64,000 nucleotides of DNA from Streptomyces sp. Alt3 (GCF_030719215.1 NZ_CP120983.1:4588001-4652000); one strand, 5' to 3'. Shown: positions 43,298-51,559, counted from the stretch's first letter. Numbers and translations are program-made. Notes: generated by a model from the letters alone, not told the origin.

Positions 43298-43989
43298 AGG
43301 GCGGCCACGATCTCGCGCGCCAGCTGCTCGGAGGAGGCCGGGTTCTGACCGGTGTGCAGGTTGCGGTCGTGCACGGTGTGGACCGCCCAGGGCTCGGCCG
43401 AGGCGTAGTCGGCGCCGAGCTCCACCAGACGGTTCTCCAGCAGCCACGGCGCCTTGTCGGCGAGGCCCGCCTGGGTCTCCTCGGCGTTGCTGAAGCCGGT
43501 CATGCGGTAGCCGGCGAACGGCCAGCTGCCGTCCTCGCGGCGGGCGGGCAGCAGGGCGGCGGGCGCGTGGCACAGGACGGCGACGTGGGTGCCGGAGTCC
43601 AGCGCGGAGGTCAGCAGCCGGCCGGACACCTCGCTGACGGCCAGGTCCTCCATGGGGCCGTGGCCGCCGGGGTAGAAGACGATGTCGTAGGACGTGGGCA
43701 CGATGTCCTCGAGGCGGGCGGGGATGCGCAGCGTCTCGTCGATCGCGGCGAGGTAGGAGGCCACGGCGTCGGCCTGCTCCTGGCCGCCGTTCGCCTCGGC
43801 GGCGAGGCTGGCGGTGTCGACCGTGGGCGCCACGCCGCCGGGGGTGGCGACGGTGATGTCGAAGCCGGCCTGGGTGAAGACGCGGTGCGGGGCGGCGAGT
43901 TCCTCCGCCCAGAAGCCGGTGGGATGGGCGGTGCCGTCGTTGAGGGTCCAGTGGTCGGCACCGGTGAGGACGAAGAGTACGGAGGGCAT
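43294..43989 (-). CDS. DJ-1/PfpI superfamily protein (Hsp31/glyoxalase III-like)
   Basis: The 231-residue protein has the nucleophile elbow VAVLCHAPAAL with Cys140-His141, an upstream Glu in GFWAEELAAP and FYPGGHGPMEDL, the arrangement of Hsp31-type DJ-1 proteins. Members convert methylglyoxal to lactate without cofactor or deglycate proteins. First gene of an operon with an aldehyde dehydrogenase and divergent from a MarR regulator, which together point to reactive-carbonyl detoxification. Confidence 0.93.
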   Translation of the reverse strand: MPSVLFVLTGADHWTLNDGTAHPTGFWAEELAAPHRVFTQAGFDITVATPGGVAPTVDTASLAAEANGGQEQADAVASYLAAIDETLRIPARLEDIVPTSYDIVFYPGGHGPMEDLAVSEVSGRLLTSALDSGTHVAVLCHAPAALLPARREDGSWPFAGYRMTGFSNAEETQAGLADKAPWLLENRLVELGADYASAEPWAVHTVHDRNLHTGQNPASSEQLAREIVAAL

Positions 43990-44039
43990 GGGGGGTGCTC
44001 CCTACGAGACGCTGGACGAAGGACGCGCGGAACGCGAAG

Positions 44040-44094
44040 CTTGATATGCTCAAGCAATACCGTTCATGTAACGGGTCAAAGTTGAGCATGTCAA
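44040..44094. promoter_or_regulatory. Paired TTGA-N5-TCAA operators between DJ-1 and MarR genes
   Basis: TTGATATGCTCAA (44041-44053, extended to CTTGA/TCAAG) and TTGAGCATGTCAA (44082-44094) share the same half-sites. Their 5-base spacers, TATGC and GCATG, are nearly reverse complements. They lie in an AT-rich divergent region and fit a MarR dimer pair. Confidence 0.65.
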
Positions 44095-44165
44095 ATGAAT
44101 GCGGGTGCGTGGCGGCCGGAGTCCAGGCCTCCGGACCACGCGTACCGACCGAAGGATGACCGACC

Positions 44166-44606
44166 ATGACGACGGAACCCGCACCCCGCGCCGTCCCTAC
44201 TCCGGACGAACTGCTGGAACCCCTCGCAGTCGTCGTCCGCGGCCACCACGACGACCTCACCGCCGTCGCCGGTCGTCACGGCCTCAGTACCTCGCAGGCC
44301 CGCGCGCTGATCGCCCTCAACGAGCCCATGCCCATGAGCGCGCTGGCCAGTCATCTGGTGTGTGACGCGTCCAACGCCACGGGGCTCATCGGCCGCATGG
44401 AGGCCCGAGGCCTGGTGACACGCACCCCGGCGCCCGGCGACCGCCGTTCCAAGGTGGCCGCGCGCACCGAGGAGGGCACCGAGCTGGCGCACCGCATCCG
44501 CGCCGAGATGCGGGTGGTGCACGGCGCCCTGGAGGCCCTCACCCCGCAGGAGCGCACGGCTCTGCTGCCCCTGCTCCAGCGGCTGGGGCGACTGCTGTCC
44601 TCATGA
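44166..44606 (+). CDS. MarR family transcriptional regulator
   Basis: This 146-residue protein has a winged HTH (MSALASHLVCDASNATGLIGRMEARGLVTR) with the wing APGDRRSKVAARTEEG. The single Cys in the recognition region (LVCDAS) could make it redox- or electrophile-responsive, though this is inference. It is divergent from the DJ-1/aldehyde dehydrogenase operon, with two palindromic sites between, and most likely represses both. Its stop codon lies in a tandem repeat. Confidence 0.93.
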   Translation: MTTEPAPRAVPTPDELLEPLAVVVRGHHDDLTAVAGRHGLSTSQARALIALNEPMPMSALASHLVCDASNATGLIGRMEARGLVTRTPAPGDRRSKVAARTEEGTELAHRIRAEMRVVHGALEALTPQERTALLPLLQRLGRLLSS

Positions 44607-44677
44607 GGAACGCCTCATGAGGAGCGCCTTATGACGAACGCCTCATGAGGGGAACGTCATGAGGGGACGTCATGAGG
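44601..44677. repeat. Six-unit ~14-bp repeat joining two convergent stop codons
   Basis: TCATGAGG-type units begin at 44601, 44614, 44629, 44643, 44657 and 44670 (spacings 13-15 bases). TCATGA is palindromic and gives TGA on both strands. The first unit contains the MarR stop and the last the stop of the convergent gene at 44670-45077, so the whole 63-base gap is repeat. Confidence 0.85.
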
Positions 44678-45077
44678 CCGCCGGCGGGGTCGGGTCCTCG
44701 GGACCCGTGCCGCTCTCCCGGCGCTTGATCTCCTCCTCGCGGCGGCGCAGGTCCGCCTCCCAGTCCTTGAGGAGCGACTCGTCCTTCTTGTTCTCGTCCT
44801 TCAGCGACTTGAGGAAGTCGGGATTGTCGTCGGGCGCCACCCAGGTGGTGCGCTGCCTGCGGTGCCACTCCGAAGGGGTGCGGCCGCCCTCGGGCGCGTG
44901 GCGCATCTTGCCCGCGGCGAGCCAGACGATCGGCCCGACGATCCAGAACAGCAGGATGATGAAGACCCAGGCGATCTTCGGCAGGTGCTTCGCCTCGTCC
45001 TCAGGCGTGTTCAGGCAGTCGATGAACGCGAAGATCGTCAGCGCCAGCGGCAGAAGGTAGATCAAGGCCCTGAGCAT
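44670..45077 (-). CDS. PLDc_N domain membrane protein
   Basis: This 135-residue protein has two N-terminal membrane helices (LIYLLPLALTIFAFIDCLN and IAWVFIILLFWIVGPIVWLAAG), the PLD-nuclease N-terminal domain seen in many actinobacterial membrane proteins, without any nuclease domain. A highly charged C-terminal helix (KDENKKDESLLKDWEADLRRREEEIKRRE) looks like a coiled coil. Function unknown. Its stop codon forms the last unit of the tandem repeat shared with marR. Confidence 0.85.
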   Translation of the reverse strand: MLRALIYLLPLALTIFAFIDCLNTPEDEAKHLPKIAWVFIILLFWIVGPIVWLAAGKMRHAPEGGRTPSEWHRRQRTTWVAPDDNPDFLKSLKDENKKDESLLKDWEADLRRREEEIKRRESGTGPEDPTPPAAS

Positions 45078-45166
45078 CGTGAAGGATCCCCCGAGATGAG
45101 GTGGGGAGGCGCACGGACCGCCCCCGGTGACGGGCCCAGGGTAGCCGGTGTCCGATACTTGACCGT

Positions 45167-46624
45167 ATGGCTTACGACGATCTTCGCTCCCTGCTCCGTG
45201 CTCTGGAGCGCGAGGGCGATCTCAAGCGCATCAAGGCCGAGGTCGACCCGTACCTGGAGGTCGGCGAGATCGTCGACCGGGTGAACAAGGCGGGCGGGCC
45301 CGCGCTGCTCTTCGAGAACGTCAAGGGGGCGTCCATGCCCCTGGCCATGAACGTCTTCGGGACGGACCGGCGGCTGCTCAAGGCGCTCGGGCTGAAGTCC
45401 TACGCCGAGATCAGCGACAGGATCGGCGGTCTGCTCAAGCCGGAGCTGCCGCAGGGGTTCGTCGGGATCCGTGAGGCGTTCGGGAAGCTCGGGTCGGTGA
45501 GCCACCTGCCGCCGAAGAAGGTGAAGTCCGACAGCGCCCCCGTCCAGGAGGTCGTGCTGACCGGCGACGACGTGGACCTCGACCAGCTGCCCGCGCTCTT
45601 CACCTGGCCCGAGGACGGCGGCTCCTTCTTCAACCTCGGTCTCACGCACACCAAGGACCCGGAGACGGGTATCCGCAACCTCGGGCTCTACCGGCTCCAG
45701 CGCCACGACAGGCGCACCATCGGGATGCACTGGCAGATCCACAAGGACAGCCGCAACCACTACCAGGTGGCCGCCAGGCGGGGTGAGAAGCTGCCCGTCG
45801 CCATCGCGTTCGGGGCCCCGCCCGCGGTCACGTACGCCTCCACGGCGCCGCTGCCGGGGGACATCGACGAGTACCTCTTCGCCGGCTTCGTCCAGGGCAA
45901 GCGGATCGAGATGGTCGACTGCAAGACCGTTCCGCTCCAGGTCCCGGCGCAGGCCGAGGTCGTCATCGAGGGCTGGCTGGAGCCGGGCGAGATGCTGCCC
46001 GAGGGGCCGTTCGGCGACCACACCGGCTTCTACACCCCGCAGGAGCCCTTCCCCGCGCTGAAGATCGACTGCGTGACGATGCGGAAGCGTCCGCTGCTCC
46101 AGTCGATCGTCGTGGGCCGGCCGCCCACCGAGGACGGCCCGCTGGGGCGGGCGACCGAGCGGTTCTTCCTGCCCCTGCTCAAGATCATCGTCCCGGACAT
46201 CGTGGACTACCACCTGCCGGAGGCGGGCGGCTTCCACAACTGCGCGATCGTCTCGATCGACAAGAAGTACCCGAAGCACGCCCAGAAGGTCATGAGCGCC
46301 ATCTGGGGGGCGCACATGATGTCGCTGACCAAGCTGATCGTGGTCGTGGACTCCGACTGCGACGTCCACGATCTGCACGAGGTCGCCTGGCGTGCGCTCG
46401 GGAACACCGACTACGCGCGGGACCTGACGGTCACCGAAGGCCCGGTCGACCATCTCGACCACGCCTCCTACCAGCAGTTCTGGGGTGGCAAGGCGGGCAT
46501 CGACGCGACGCGCAAGCTGCCCGAGGAGGGGTACACGCGGGACGGAGGCTGGCCGGAGATGGTCGAGTCCGACCCGGAGACGGCGGCGAAGGTCGACCGC
46601 CGGTGGAAGGAGTACGGCCTGTGA
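45167..46624 (+). CDS. mqnL: Menaquinone biosynthesis decarboxylase (UbiD family)
   Basis: This 485-residue UbiD-type enzyme decarboxylates the prenylated dihydroxynaphthoate intermediate of the futalosine menaquinone pathway, using prenylated FMN. The opening AYDDLRSLLRALEREGDLKRI, the central GMHWQIHKDSRNHY and EGPFGDHTGFYTPQEPFPAL are typical. The ATG has no ribosome site; a -10-like GATACT ends 7 bases before it, suggesting a leaderless mRNA. The next gene, mqnP, starts within its stop (GTGA). The prenylated FMN would be made by the UbiX-like product at 48222. Confidence 0.92.
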   Translation: MAYDDLRSLLRALEREGDLKRIKAEVDPYLEVGEIVDRVNKAGGPALLFENVKGASMPLAMNVFGTDRRLLKALGLKSYAEISDRIGGLLKPELPQGFVGIREAFGKLGSVSHLPPKKVKSDSAPVQEVVLTGDDVDLDQLPALFTWPEDGGSFFNLGLTHTKDPETGIRNLGLYRLQRHDRRTIGMHWQIHKDSRNHYQVAARRGEKLPVAIAFGAPPAVTYASTAPLPGDIDEYLFAGFVQGKRIEMVDCKTVPLQVPAQAEVVIEGWLEPGEMLPEGPFGDHTGFYTPQEPFPALKIDCVTMRKRPLLQSIVVGRPPTEDGPLGRATERFFLPLLKIIVPDIVDYHLPEAGGFHNCAIVSIDKKYPKHAQKVMSAIWGAHMMSLTKLIVVVDSDCDVHDLHEVAWRALGNTDYARDLTVTEGPVDHLDHASYQQFWGGKAGIDATRKLPEEGYTRDGGWPEMVESDPETAAKVDRRWKEYGL

Positions 46625-47532
46625 GTGCATCGGCCTCGGCGGCTGCTGTCCCGCAGCCGCGCGGCAAGTCCCGCGCGTTCCTGCGGCTGGTGATGATCGA
46701 GCACTCGGTCTTCGCGCTGCCCTTCGCCTACATCGCCGCGCTGACCGCGATGTTCAGGCTGGACGGGAACATCCACTGGGGCACGCTGCTGCTCGTGACC
46801 ATCGCGATGGTCGGACTGCGTACCTTCGCGATGGCCGCCAACCGGATCATCGACCGGGAGATCGACGCCCGTAATCCGCGCACGGAGGGCCGGGAGCTCG
46901 TGACCGGCGCGGTCACGGTGAGGTCCGCGTGGACCGGGGCGATCGTCGCGCTCGCCTTCTTCCTCGGTGCCGCGGCCCTGCTGAACCCCCTGTGCCTGAT
47001 CCTGGCACCCGTGGCGGTCGTGCCGATGGTCGTCTACCCGTACGGCAAGCGGTTCACGAACTTCCCGCACGCGATCCTGGGCCTCGCCCAGGCCATCGGC
47101 CCGATCGGTGCCTGGCTGGCGGTCACCGGCAGCTGGTCGTGGGACGCGGTGATCCTGGGGCTCGCCGTCGGCATCTGGATCGGCGGGTTCGACCTGATCT
47201 TCGCCTGCCAGGACGTGCGGGCCGACCGCGCCCACGGAGTGCTCTCCTTCCCCGCCCGCTTCGGCATCCCCGCCGCGCTCTGGGGCGCGCGGGTCTGCCA
47301 CGTGGTGACGACCGGGCTGCTGGTGTGGTTCGGGCTGGCGACGGACGCGGAGATCTTCTACTGGATCGGCATGGTGATCGTCGCCGTCGCCTTCGTGTAC
47401 GAGCACCGGGTCGTGCGGCCGCACGACCTGTCCCGGCTGAACCGGGCGTTCTTCTCGGTCAACGGCTTCATCGGGATCGCGCTCTTCGCCTGCGCCCTGC
47501 TCGACCTGCTGGTGCGCGGTCTCACACCGTGA
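46621..47532 (+). CDS. mqnP: UbiA family prenyltransferase of menaquinone synthesis
   Basis: This 303-residue membrane enzyme has about eight helices and the two Asp-rich motifs NRIIDREIDARN and DLIFACQDVRAD that bind Mg-prenyl diphosphate. It attaches the polyprenyl chain to the naphthoate precursor. AAGGAG eight bases before the GTG at 46621 decides the start. It is coupled to mqnL, and its last 11 bases overlap the convergent rhomboid gene. Confidence 0.93.
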   Translation: MSASASAAAVPQPRGKSRAFLRLVMIEHSVFALPFAYIAALTAMFRLDGNIHWGTLLLVTIAMVGLRTFAMAANRIIDREIDARNPRTEGRELVTGAVTVRSAWTGAIVALAFFLGAAALLNPLCLILAPVAVVPMVVYPYGKRFTNFPHAILGLAQAIGPIGAWLAVTGSWSWDAVILGLAVGIWIGGFDLIFACQDVRADRAHGVLSFPARFGIPAALWGARVCHVVTTGLLVWFGLATDAEIFYWIGMVIVAVAFVYEHRVVRPHDLSRLNRAFFSVNGFIGIALFACALLDLLVRGLTP

Positions 47533-48127
47533 CGTAGTCGTACGGCTCCCGGGGGCGGCGGGGGCGGCGGAAGGCGAACGCCGCCACCACCCCGCCTATG
47601 AGGCCGAAGAGATGGCCCTGCCAGCTGATGCCGGACTCGGTCGGCAGGACGCCCCAGAGCAGTGAGCCGTAGACCGCGGCGATCACCACGCCGATGACCA
47701 CGTCCAGCGGGCGGCGGTCCACGAAGCCGCGGACCAGCAGATAGCCGAAGAGTCCGAAGACCACACCGGACGCGCCGAGCGTCACGGTGTTCGCGGGCGC
47801 GGTCAGCCAGACGCCGAGGCCGGACGTCACGATGACCACCAGGACCACGGCCGCGAACCTGCCCAGGCCGCCCAGCGCGGCGATGAAGCCGAGGACCAGC
47901 AGCGGGACGCTGTTGGACGCCACGTGTTCCCAGCCGCTGTGCAGGAACGCGGACGGCACGATGTCGGCCAGCTCGGCGGGATCGCGCGGACTGACGCCGT
48001 AGGTGTCGAGGGAGTGGCCCGTCGCCGTGTCGATGCCCTCCAGCAGCCACAGCAGCGCGATCCAGGCGAGCATGACGACGCCGGCCGTGACGGCCCGTGC
48101 GGTGGCGCTCGTGCGTGTGACCGGCAT
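47522..48127 (-). CDS. Rhomboid family intramembrane serine protease
   Basis: This 201-residue membrane protein has about six helices. GASG holds the catalytic Ser at about residue 120 and WQGHLFG the His at about 172; HSGWEHVASN carries the conserved His and Asn of helix 2. The core looks complete, so it should be active. The ATG at 48127 is preceded by AGGGGG; an in-frame GTG at 48133 lies inside that site. It interrupts the mqn genes on the opposite strand. Confidence 0.92.
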   Translation of the reverse strand: MPVTRTSATARAVTAGVVMLAWIALLWLLEGIDTATGHSLDTYGVSPRDPAELADIVPSAFLHSGWEHVASNSVPLLVLGFIAALGGLGRFAAVVLVVIVTSGLGVWLTAPANTVTLGASGVVFGLFGYLLVRGFVDRRPLDVVIGVVIAAVYGSLLWGVLPTESGISWQGHLFGLIGGVVAAFAFRRPRRPREPYDYVTV

Positions 48128-48221
48128 GGTCACCCCCTGTCCATGACTGTTCCCTCACCGTTGCAACGTCCGGAGCCCCTGGCTCGGTTCCTGATGCGGG
48201 GTGCCGGATAGGCTCGGTGGT

Positions 48222-48905
48222 GTGACAGCCGCGAGTTCGACGAGTCAACAGCAGCGCAGGCCTTGGATTGTCGGGGTGTCGGGCGCATCGGGCACACCCT
48301 TCGCTGCCTCGGTGCTGCGTGGGCTGCTTGCTGCGGGGGAGAGCGTCGATCTCGTGGTGAGCCGCGCCTCGCGGCTGACGCTCCTGGACGAGACGGGTAT
48401 CTCCTACCGGGACGCCCACTGGCAGGAGGACCTGCGCAGCTGGCTGTCGCGGGGTGCCGACGGGAAGCCGGACACCTACCGGCCGGACATCGGCGAGGTG
48501 CGCCACTGGGCGGCGGGGGACCTCGCGGCCGGGCCGTCCTCGGGGTCGTACCCGGCGAAGGGGATGCTGATCGTCCCGGCGTCGACGGCGTGTGTCGCCG
48601 GGGTCGCGCTCGGGCTCTCGAAGGACCTGCTCCAGCGTGCCGCGAGCGTGACGCTCAAGGAGCGGCGGAAGCTGGTCGTCGCCGTCCGTGAGACTCCGCT
48701 CAGCGGTTCGACGCTCAAGCAGATGGTGGCGCTGGACGAGGCGGGCGCGGTCGTGCTGCCCGCCTCTCCGGGTTTCTACGCGGGGGCGACGCACATCCAG
48801 GACCTGGTGGACTTCGTCGCCGGGCGGGTGCTGGACGCGGCGGGTGTGCCGCACCAGCTGTACCGCCGGTGGGAGGGGGAGCTCGGTGGCGCCTCCCGGG
48901 GCTGA
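48222..48905 (+). CDS. mqnM: Flavin prenyltransferase (UbiX-like)
   Basis: This 227-residue UbiX-type enzyme makes prenylated FMN, the cofactor needed by the UbiD-type decarboxylase encoded at 45167. PWIVGVSGASGTPFAASVL is the flavin-binding start, and PASTACVAGVALGLSKDLLQRAASVTLKE followed by RRKLVVAVRETPLS is diagnostic. A TAGGCT -10-like box lies 7 bases before the GTG, again suggesting a leaderless transcript. It belongs to the futalosine menaquinone set. Confidence 0.93.
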   Translation: MTAASSTSQQQRRPWIVGVSGASGTPFAASVLRGLLAAGESVDLVVSRASRLTLLDETGISYRDAHWQEDLRSWLSRGADGKPDTYRPDIGEVRHWAAGDLAAGPSSGSYPAKGMLIVPASTACVAGVALGLSKDLLQRAASVTLKERRKLVVAVRETPLSGSTLKQMVALDEAGAVVLPASPGFYAGATHIQDLVDFVAGRVLDAAGVPHQLYRRWEGELGGASRG

Positions 48906-48915
48906 ACCGGTGGGG

Positions 48916-49065
48916 TCAGCGCTTCTTCCTGTTCGCGCCCGGGGCGCGGGTGCGGTCGACGCGCTGGGCGGCGGCGGGCTGGTGGGCACGCGAGCGGTTG
49001 GCCAGGTCCTGCAGCTCGCGCATTCGGGCGTAGGCCATCTCGATCGAGTACACGGTGAAGTTCAC
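48916..49065 (-). CDS. Small conserved basic protein, 49 residues
   Basis: A GTG-started frame encodes a 49-residue protein beginning MNFTVYSIEMAYARMRELQD, continuing into a helix, and ending in a very basic tail (RTRAPGANRKKR). Codon usage is typical. AGGA directly abuts the GTG, so an internal GTG (residue 5) or ATG (residue 10) may be the true start. It converges with the ubiX gene. The basic tail could bind nucleic acid; function unknown. Confidence 0.7.
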   Translation of the reverse strand: MNFTVYSIEMAYARMRELQDLANRSRAHQPAAAQRVDRTRAPGANRKKR

Positions 49066-49115
49066 TCCTGAAGATTCGAAAGCGTTTTATGGATGCTGGA
49101 GAAGATTTACAGGGC

Positions 49116-49145
49116 TTGACCCTGTTGCGCCTTAGATTCTACACG
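49116..49145 (+). promoter_or_regulatory. SigHrdB-like promoter of the Lrp gene
   Basis: TTGACC (49116-49121), an 18-base spacer and TACACG (49140-49145) precede the Lrp start at 49187 by about 40 bases. Confidence 0.5.
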
Positions 49146-49186
49146 TAAACTCGCGGTACTGCTGAACAATGGAAGGTCTCAGTCAT

Positions 49187-49642
49187 ATGGACGCGGTGGA
49201 CAGGCAGCTCATCCAGGCCCTCAGGGAGAACGGCAGGGCCTCGTATGCCGAGCTGGGACGGCTCGTAGGGCTCTCCGGGCCCAGCGTCACCGACCGCATC
49301 AACCGGCTGGAAACCGCCGGGGTCATCACCGGCTACCGCGCGACCGTGGACTCCGCCTCGCTGGGGCTGGGCGTCACCGCGCTGATCGGCATCTCGCTCT
49401 CCGACGCCGCCGACCACGAGGACGTGGCGCACCGGCTGAAGGACCTCGCGGAGATCGAGGACTGCTGGTTCATCGCGGGCGACGACTCGTTCATGCTCAA
49501 GGTCCGGGTCGGTGACGTGGACGGCCTGGAGAGGACGATCCGCCGGCTCAGCGGCACCAAGGGGGTCTCCCGGACCCGCACCACGGTCGTCCTCTCCACC
49601 AAGTGGGAGAACAGGGTCGGAGAGCTCCCCGAAGAGGTGTGA
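49187..49642 (+). CDS. Lrp/AsnC family transcriptional regulator
   Basis: This 151-residue protein has the N-terminal HTH (DRQLIQALRENGRASYAELGRLVGLSGPSVTDRINRLE) and the RAM ligand-binding domain (GVTALIGISL ... DSFMLKVRVGDVDGLE). The ATG at 49187 is chosen for the GGAAGG site before it; an ATG at 49169 is in frame. Lrp proteins form octamers and respond to amino acids. It lies upstream of mqnE on the same strand with a 90-base gap. Confidence 0.93.
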   Translation: MDAVDRQLIQALRENGRASYAELGRLVGLSGPSVTDRINRLETAGVITGYRATVDSASLGLGVTALIGISLSDAADHEDVAHRLKDLAEIEDCWFIAGDDSFMLKVRVGDVDGLERTIRRLSGTKGVSRTRTTVVLSTKWENRVGELPEEV

Positions 49643-49732
49643 CGCCGAGTGGGTGGGGGTCGCCCCGTCCGGAAGGCGGGGGAGTACCGTGGGCTGCCGG
49701 AACGGCTGGACAGAGGATATGGAGGCGCCCTG

Positions 49733-50896
49733 GTGGACGCGGGACTCAAGCGCGAGCTGGAGCAGAAGGTCCGGGCCGGCGAGCGGCTGACCCGCGAGGA
49801 CGGGATCGCGCTCTACGAGTCCGACGACCTGGCATGGCTCGGCGGGCTGGCCCACGAGGTGCGTACGAGGAAGAACGGCGACGTCGTCCACTTCAACGTC
49901 AACCGGCACCTCAACATGACCAACGTGTGCACCGCGTCCTGCGCGTACTGCTCGTTCCAGCGAAAGCCGGGCGAGAAGGACGCGTACACGATGCGCATCG
50001 AGGAGGCCGTCCGGCTCGCGAAGGCGATGCAGGGCGAGAACCTCACCGAGCTGCATATCGTCAACGGGCTGCACCCGACCCTGCCGTGGCGCTACTACCC
50101 GCGCTCGCTCAGCGCCCTCAAGGAAGCCCTGCCGGAGGTCGCGCTCAAGGCTTTCACGGCGACGGAGATCCACCACTTCGAGACGATCTCGGGGCTCTCG
50201 GCCTCCGAGATCCTCGACGAGCTGATCGAGGCCGGTCTGGAGTCGCTGACCGGCGGCGGCGCGGAGATCTTCGACTGGGAGGTCCGCCAGCACATCGTCG
50301 ACCACAACACCCACTGGGAGGACTGGTCGCGCATCCACCGTCTCGCGCACGAGAAGGGTCTCAAGACCCCGGCGACGATGCTGTACGGGCACATCGAGGA
50401 GCCCCGTCACCGCGTCGACCACGTGCTGCGACTGCGGGAGATGCAGGACGAGACCGGCGGTTTCCAGGTCTTCATCCCGCTGCGCTACCAGCACGACTTC
50501 GTCGACATGAAGGACGGCAAGGTCCGCAACACCCTCCAGGCGCGGACGTCCATGGCGACCGGCGCCGAGGCGCTCAAGACCTTCGCGGTCTCGCGGCTGC
50601 TCTTCGACAACGTCCCGCACGTCAAGGTCTTCTGGGTGATGCACGGCGTGCAGACCGCGCAGCTCGCGCTCCAGCACGGCGCCGACGACATGGACGGTTC
50701 GGTCGTCGAGTACAAGATCACGCATGACGCCGACGACTACGGCACCCCGAACAAGCTCGGCCGCGAGGACCTGCTGGACCTCATCCGGGACGCGGGCTTC
50801 CGGCCCGTGGAGCGCAACACCCGCTACGAGATCCTGCGCGAGTACCCCGGCCCGGACGCCGACCGGCGCGAGACGCCGCAGCCGATGCGCGTCTGA
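49733..50896 (+). CDS. mqnE: Aminofutalosine synthase
   Basis: MqnE is the radical SAM enzyme that joins SAM's adenosyl group to the chorismate-derived enolpyruvyl benzoate, giving aminofutalosine, an early step of the futalosine route. In 387 residues, C66, C70 and C73 (CTASCAYC) bind the 4Fe-4S cluster; NVNRHLNMTNVC precedes it and HIVNGLHPTLPWRYY follows, both typical of MqnE. GGAGG seven bases upstream fixes the GTG start at 49733. With mqnL, mqnP and mqnM it places four menaquinone genes within 6 kb. Confidence 0.94.
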   Translation: MDAGLKRELEQKVRAGERLTREDGIALYESDDLAWLGGLAHEVRTRKNGDVVHFNVNRHLNMTNVCTASCAYCSFQRKPGEKDAYTMRIEEAVRLAKAMQGENLTELHIVNGLHPTLPWRYYPRSLSALKEALPEVALKAFTATEIHHFETISGLSASEILDELIEAGLESLTGGGAEIFDWEVRQHIVDHNTHWEDWSRIHRLAHEKGLKTPATMLYGHIEEPRHRVDHVLRLREMQDETGGFQVFIPLRYQHDFVDMKDGKVRNTLQARTSMATGAEALKTFAVSRLLFDNVPHVKVFWVMHGVQTAQLALQHGADDMDGSVVEYKITHDADDYGTPNKLGREDLLDLIRDAGFRPVERNTRYEILREYPGPDADRRETPQPMRV

Positions 50897-50901
50897 GACC
50901 C

Positions 50902-50924
50902 GGCGCCCGCTCCTCGCGGGCGCC
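50902..50924 (+). terminator. First mqnE terminator hairpin
   Basis: Nine-base perfect arms (GGCGCCCGC) around a TCCTC loop begin six bases after the stop codon. Confidence 0.6.
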
Positions 50925-50942
50925 CGGTGTCCCGCTGTACGG

Positions 50943-50975
50943 AAGTCCCGGCCCGCCGTCCCTGGGCCGGGGCTT
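50943..50975 (+). terminator. Second terminator hairpin, T-rich tail
   Basis: Twelve-base arms with one G-T pair (AAGTCCCGGCCC) are followed by TTCT, the closest to a canonical intrinsic terminator in the window. Confidence 0.6.
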
Positions 50976-50995
50976 TCTCGCGTGACGGACGCGGT

Positions 50996-51025
50996 TTGAA
51001 GGACGCGGCACGTAATAGTTAATGT
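50996..51025 (+). promoter_or_regulatory. Promoter giving a leaderless GNAT transcript
   Basis: TTGAAG (50996-51001), an 18-base spacer and TAATGT (51020-51025) lie just before the ATG at 51032. The start site would fall at or next to the ATG, and there is no ribosome site. Confidence 0.6.
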
Positions 51026-51031
51026 GCGGGC

Positions 51032-51559
51032 ATGGCGCTTACGTTCGAAGTGGATCCCGCGTTCGACCGGCCCCTGCGGGACGGCATCACCGCGCTATGG
51101 GCCGACGTCACCAACGCCGGCGGAGCCGTCGGCTTCGTGGCCCCCGTCACCGCCGACGACGTCCGGCCGGAGCTGGTCAAGCACCTCGCGGCGATGGCCG
51201 AGGGCCGCACCCACCTGGTGGTCGGACGGGACGAGGACGGCGAGGTGGCGGCCACCGCCTTCCTCACCCACAACACCCACCGGCTCATGCGGCACTGGAT
51301 CGGCGTCTACACGGTGATGGTCCACCCCCGCCACCAGGGCAGGGGCTACGGGCGTGAACTGATGGCGGCCGTGGCCGACGCGGCCCGGGGGCTCGACGGC
51401 ATCGGCGCCGTCCGCCTCACCTGCCGGGGCGGCACCGGCGCCGACCGGTTCTACGCCTCCTGCGGGTACAAGGAGGTGGGCCGGGTCCCGGACGCCATCC
51501 GGGTCGCCGAGGACGACTACCGCGACGACATCATCATGCTGCTCCCGCTCTCCCGGTAG
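51032..51559 (+). CDS. GNAT family N-acetyltransferase
   Basis: This 175-residue protein has the acetyl-CoA-binding motif VHPRHQGRGYGRELMAAV and the following FYASCGYKEVGR, both typical of GNAT enzymes. The substrate is unknown. It is likely translated from a leaderless mRNA. Confidence 0.9.
   Translation: MALTFEVDPAFDRPLRDGITALWADVTNAGGAVGFVAPVTADDVRPELVKHLAAMAEGRTHLVVGRDEDGEVAATAFLTHNTHRLMRHWIGVYTVMVHPRHQGRGYGRELMAAVADAARGLDGIGAVRLTCRGGTGADRFYASCGYKEVGRVPDAIRVAEDDYRDDIIMLLPLSR

Noticed and set aside
43298..44260. Upstream continuation of the aldehyde dehydrogenase frame, suggesting a fusion
   Set aside because: The sequence there encodes the DJ-1 protein in another frame, with GTGA coupling; the extension is Arg/Pro/His-rich and not a domain.
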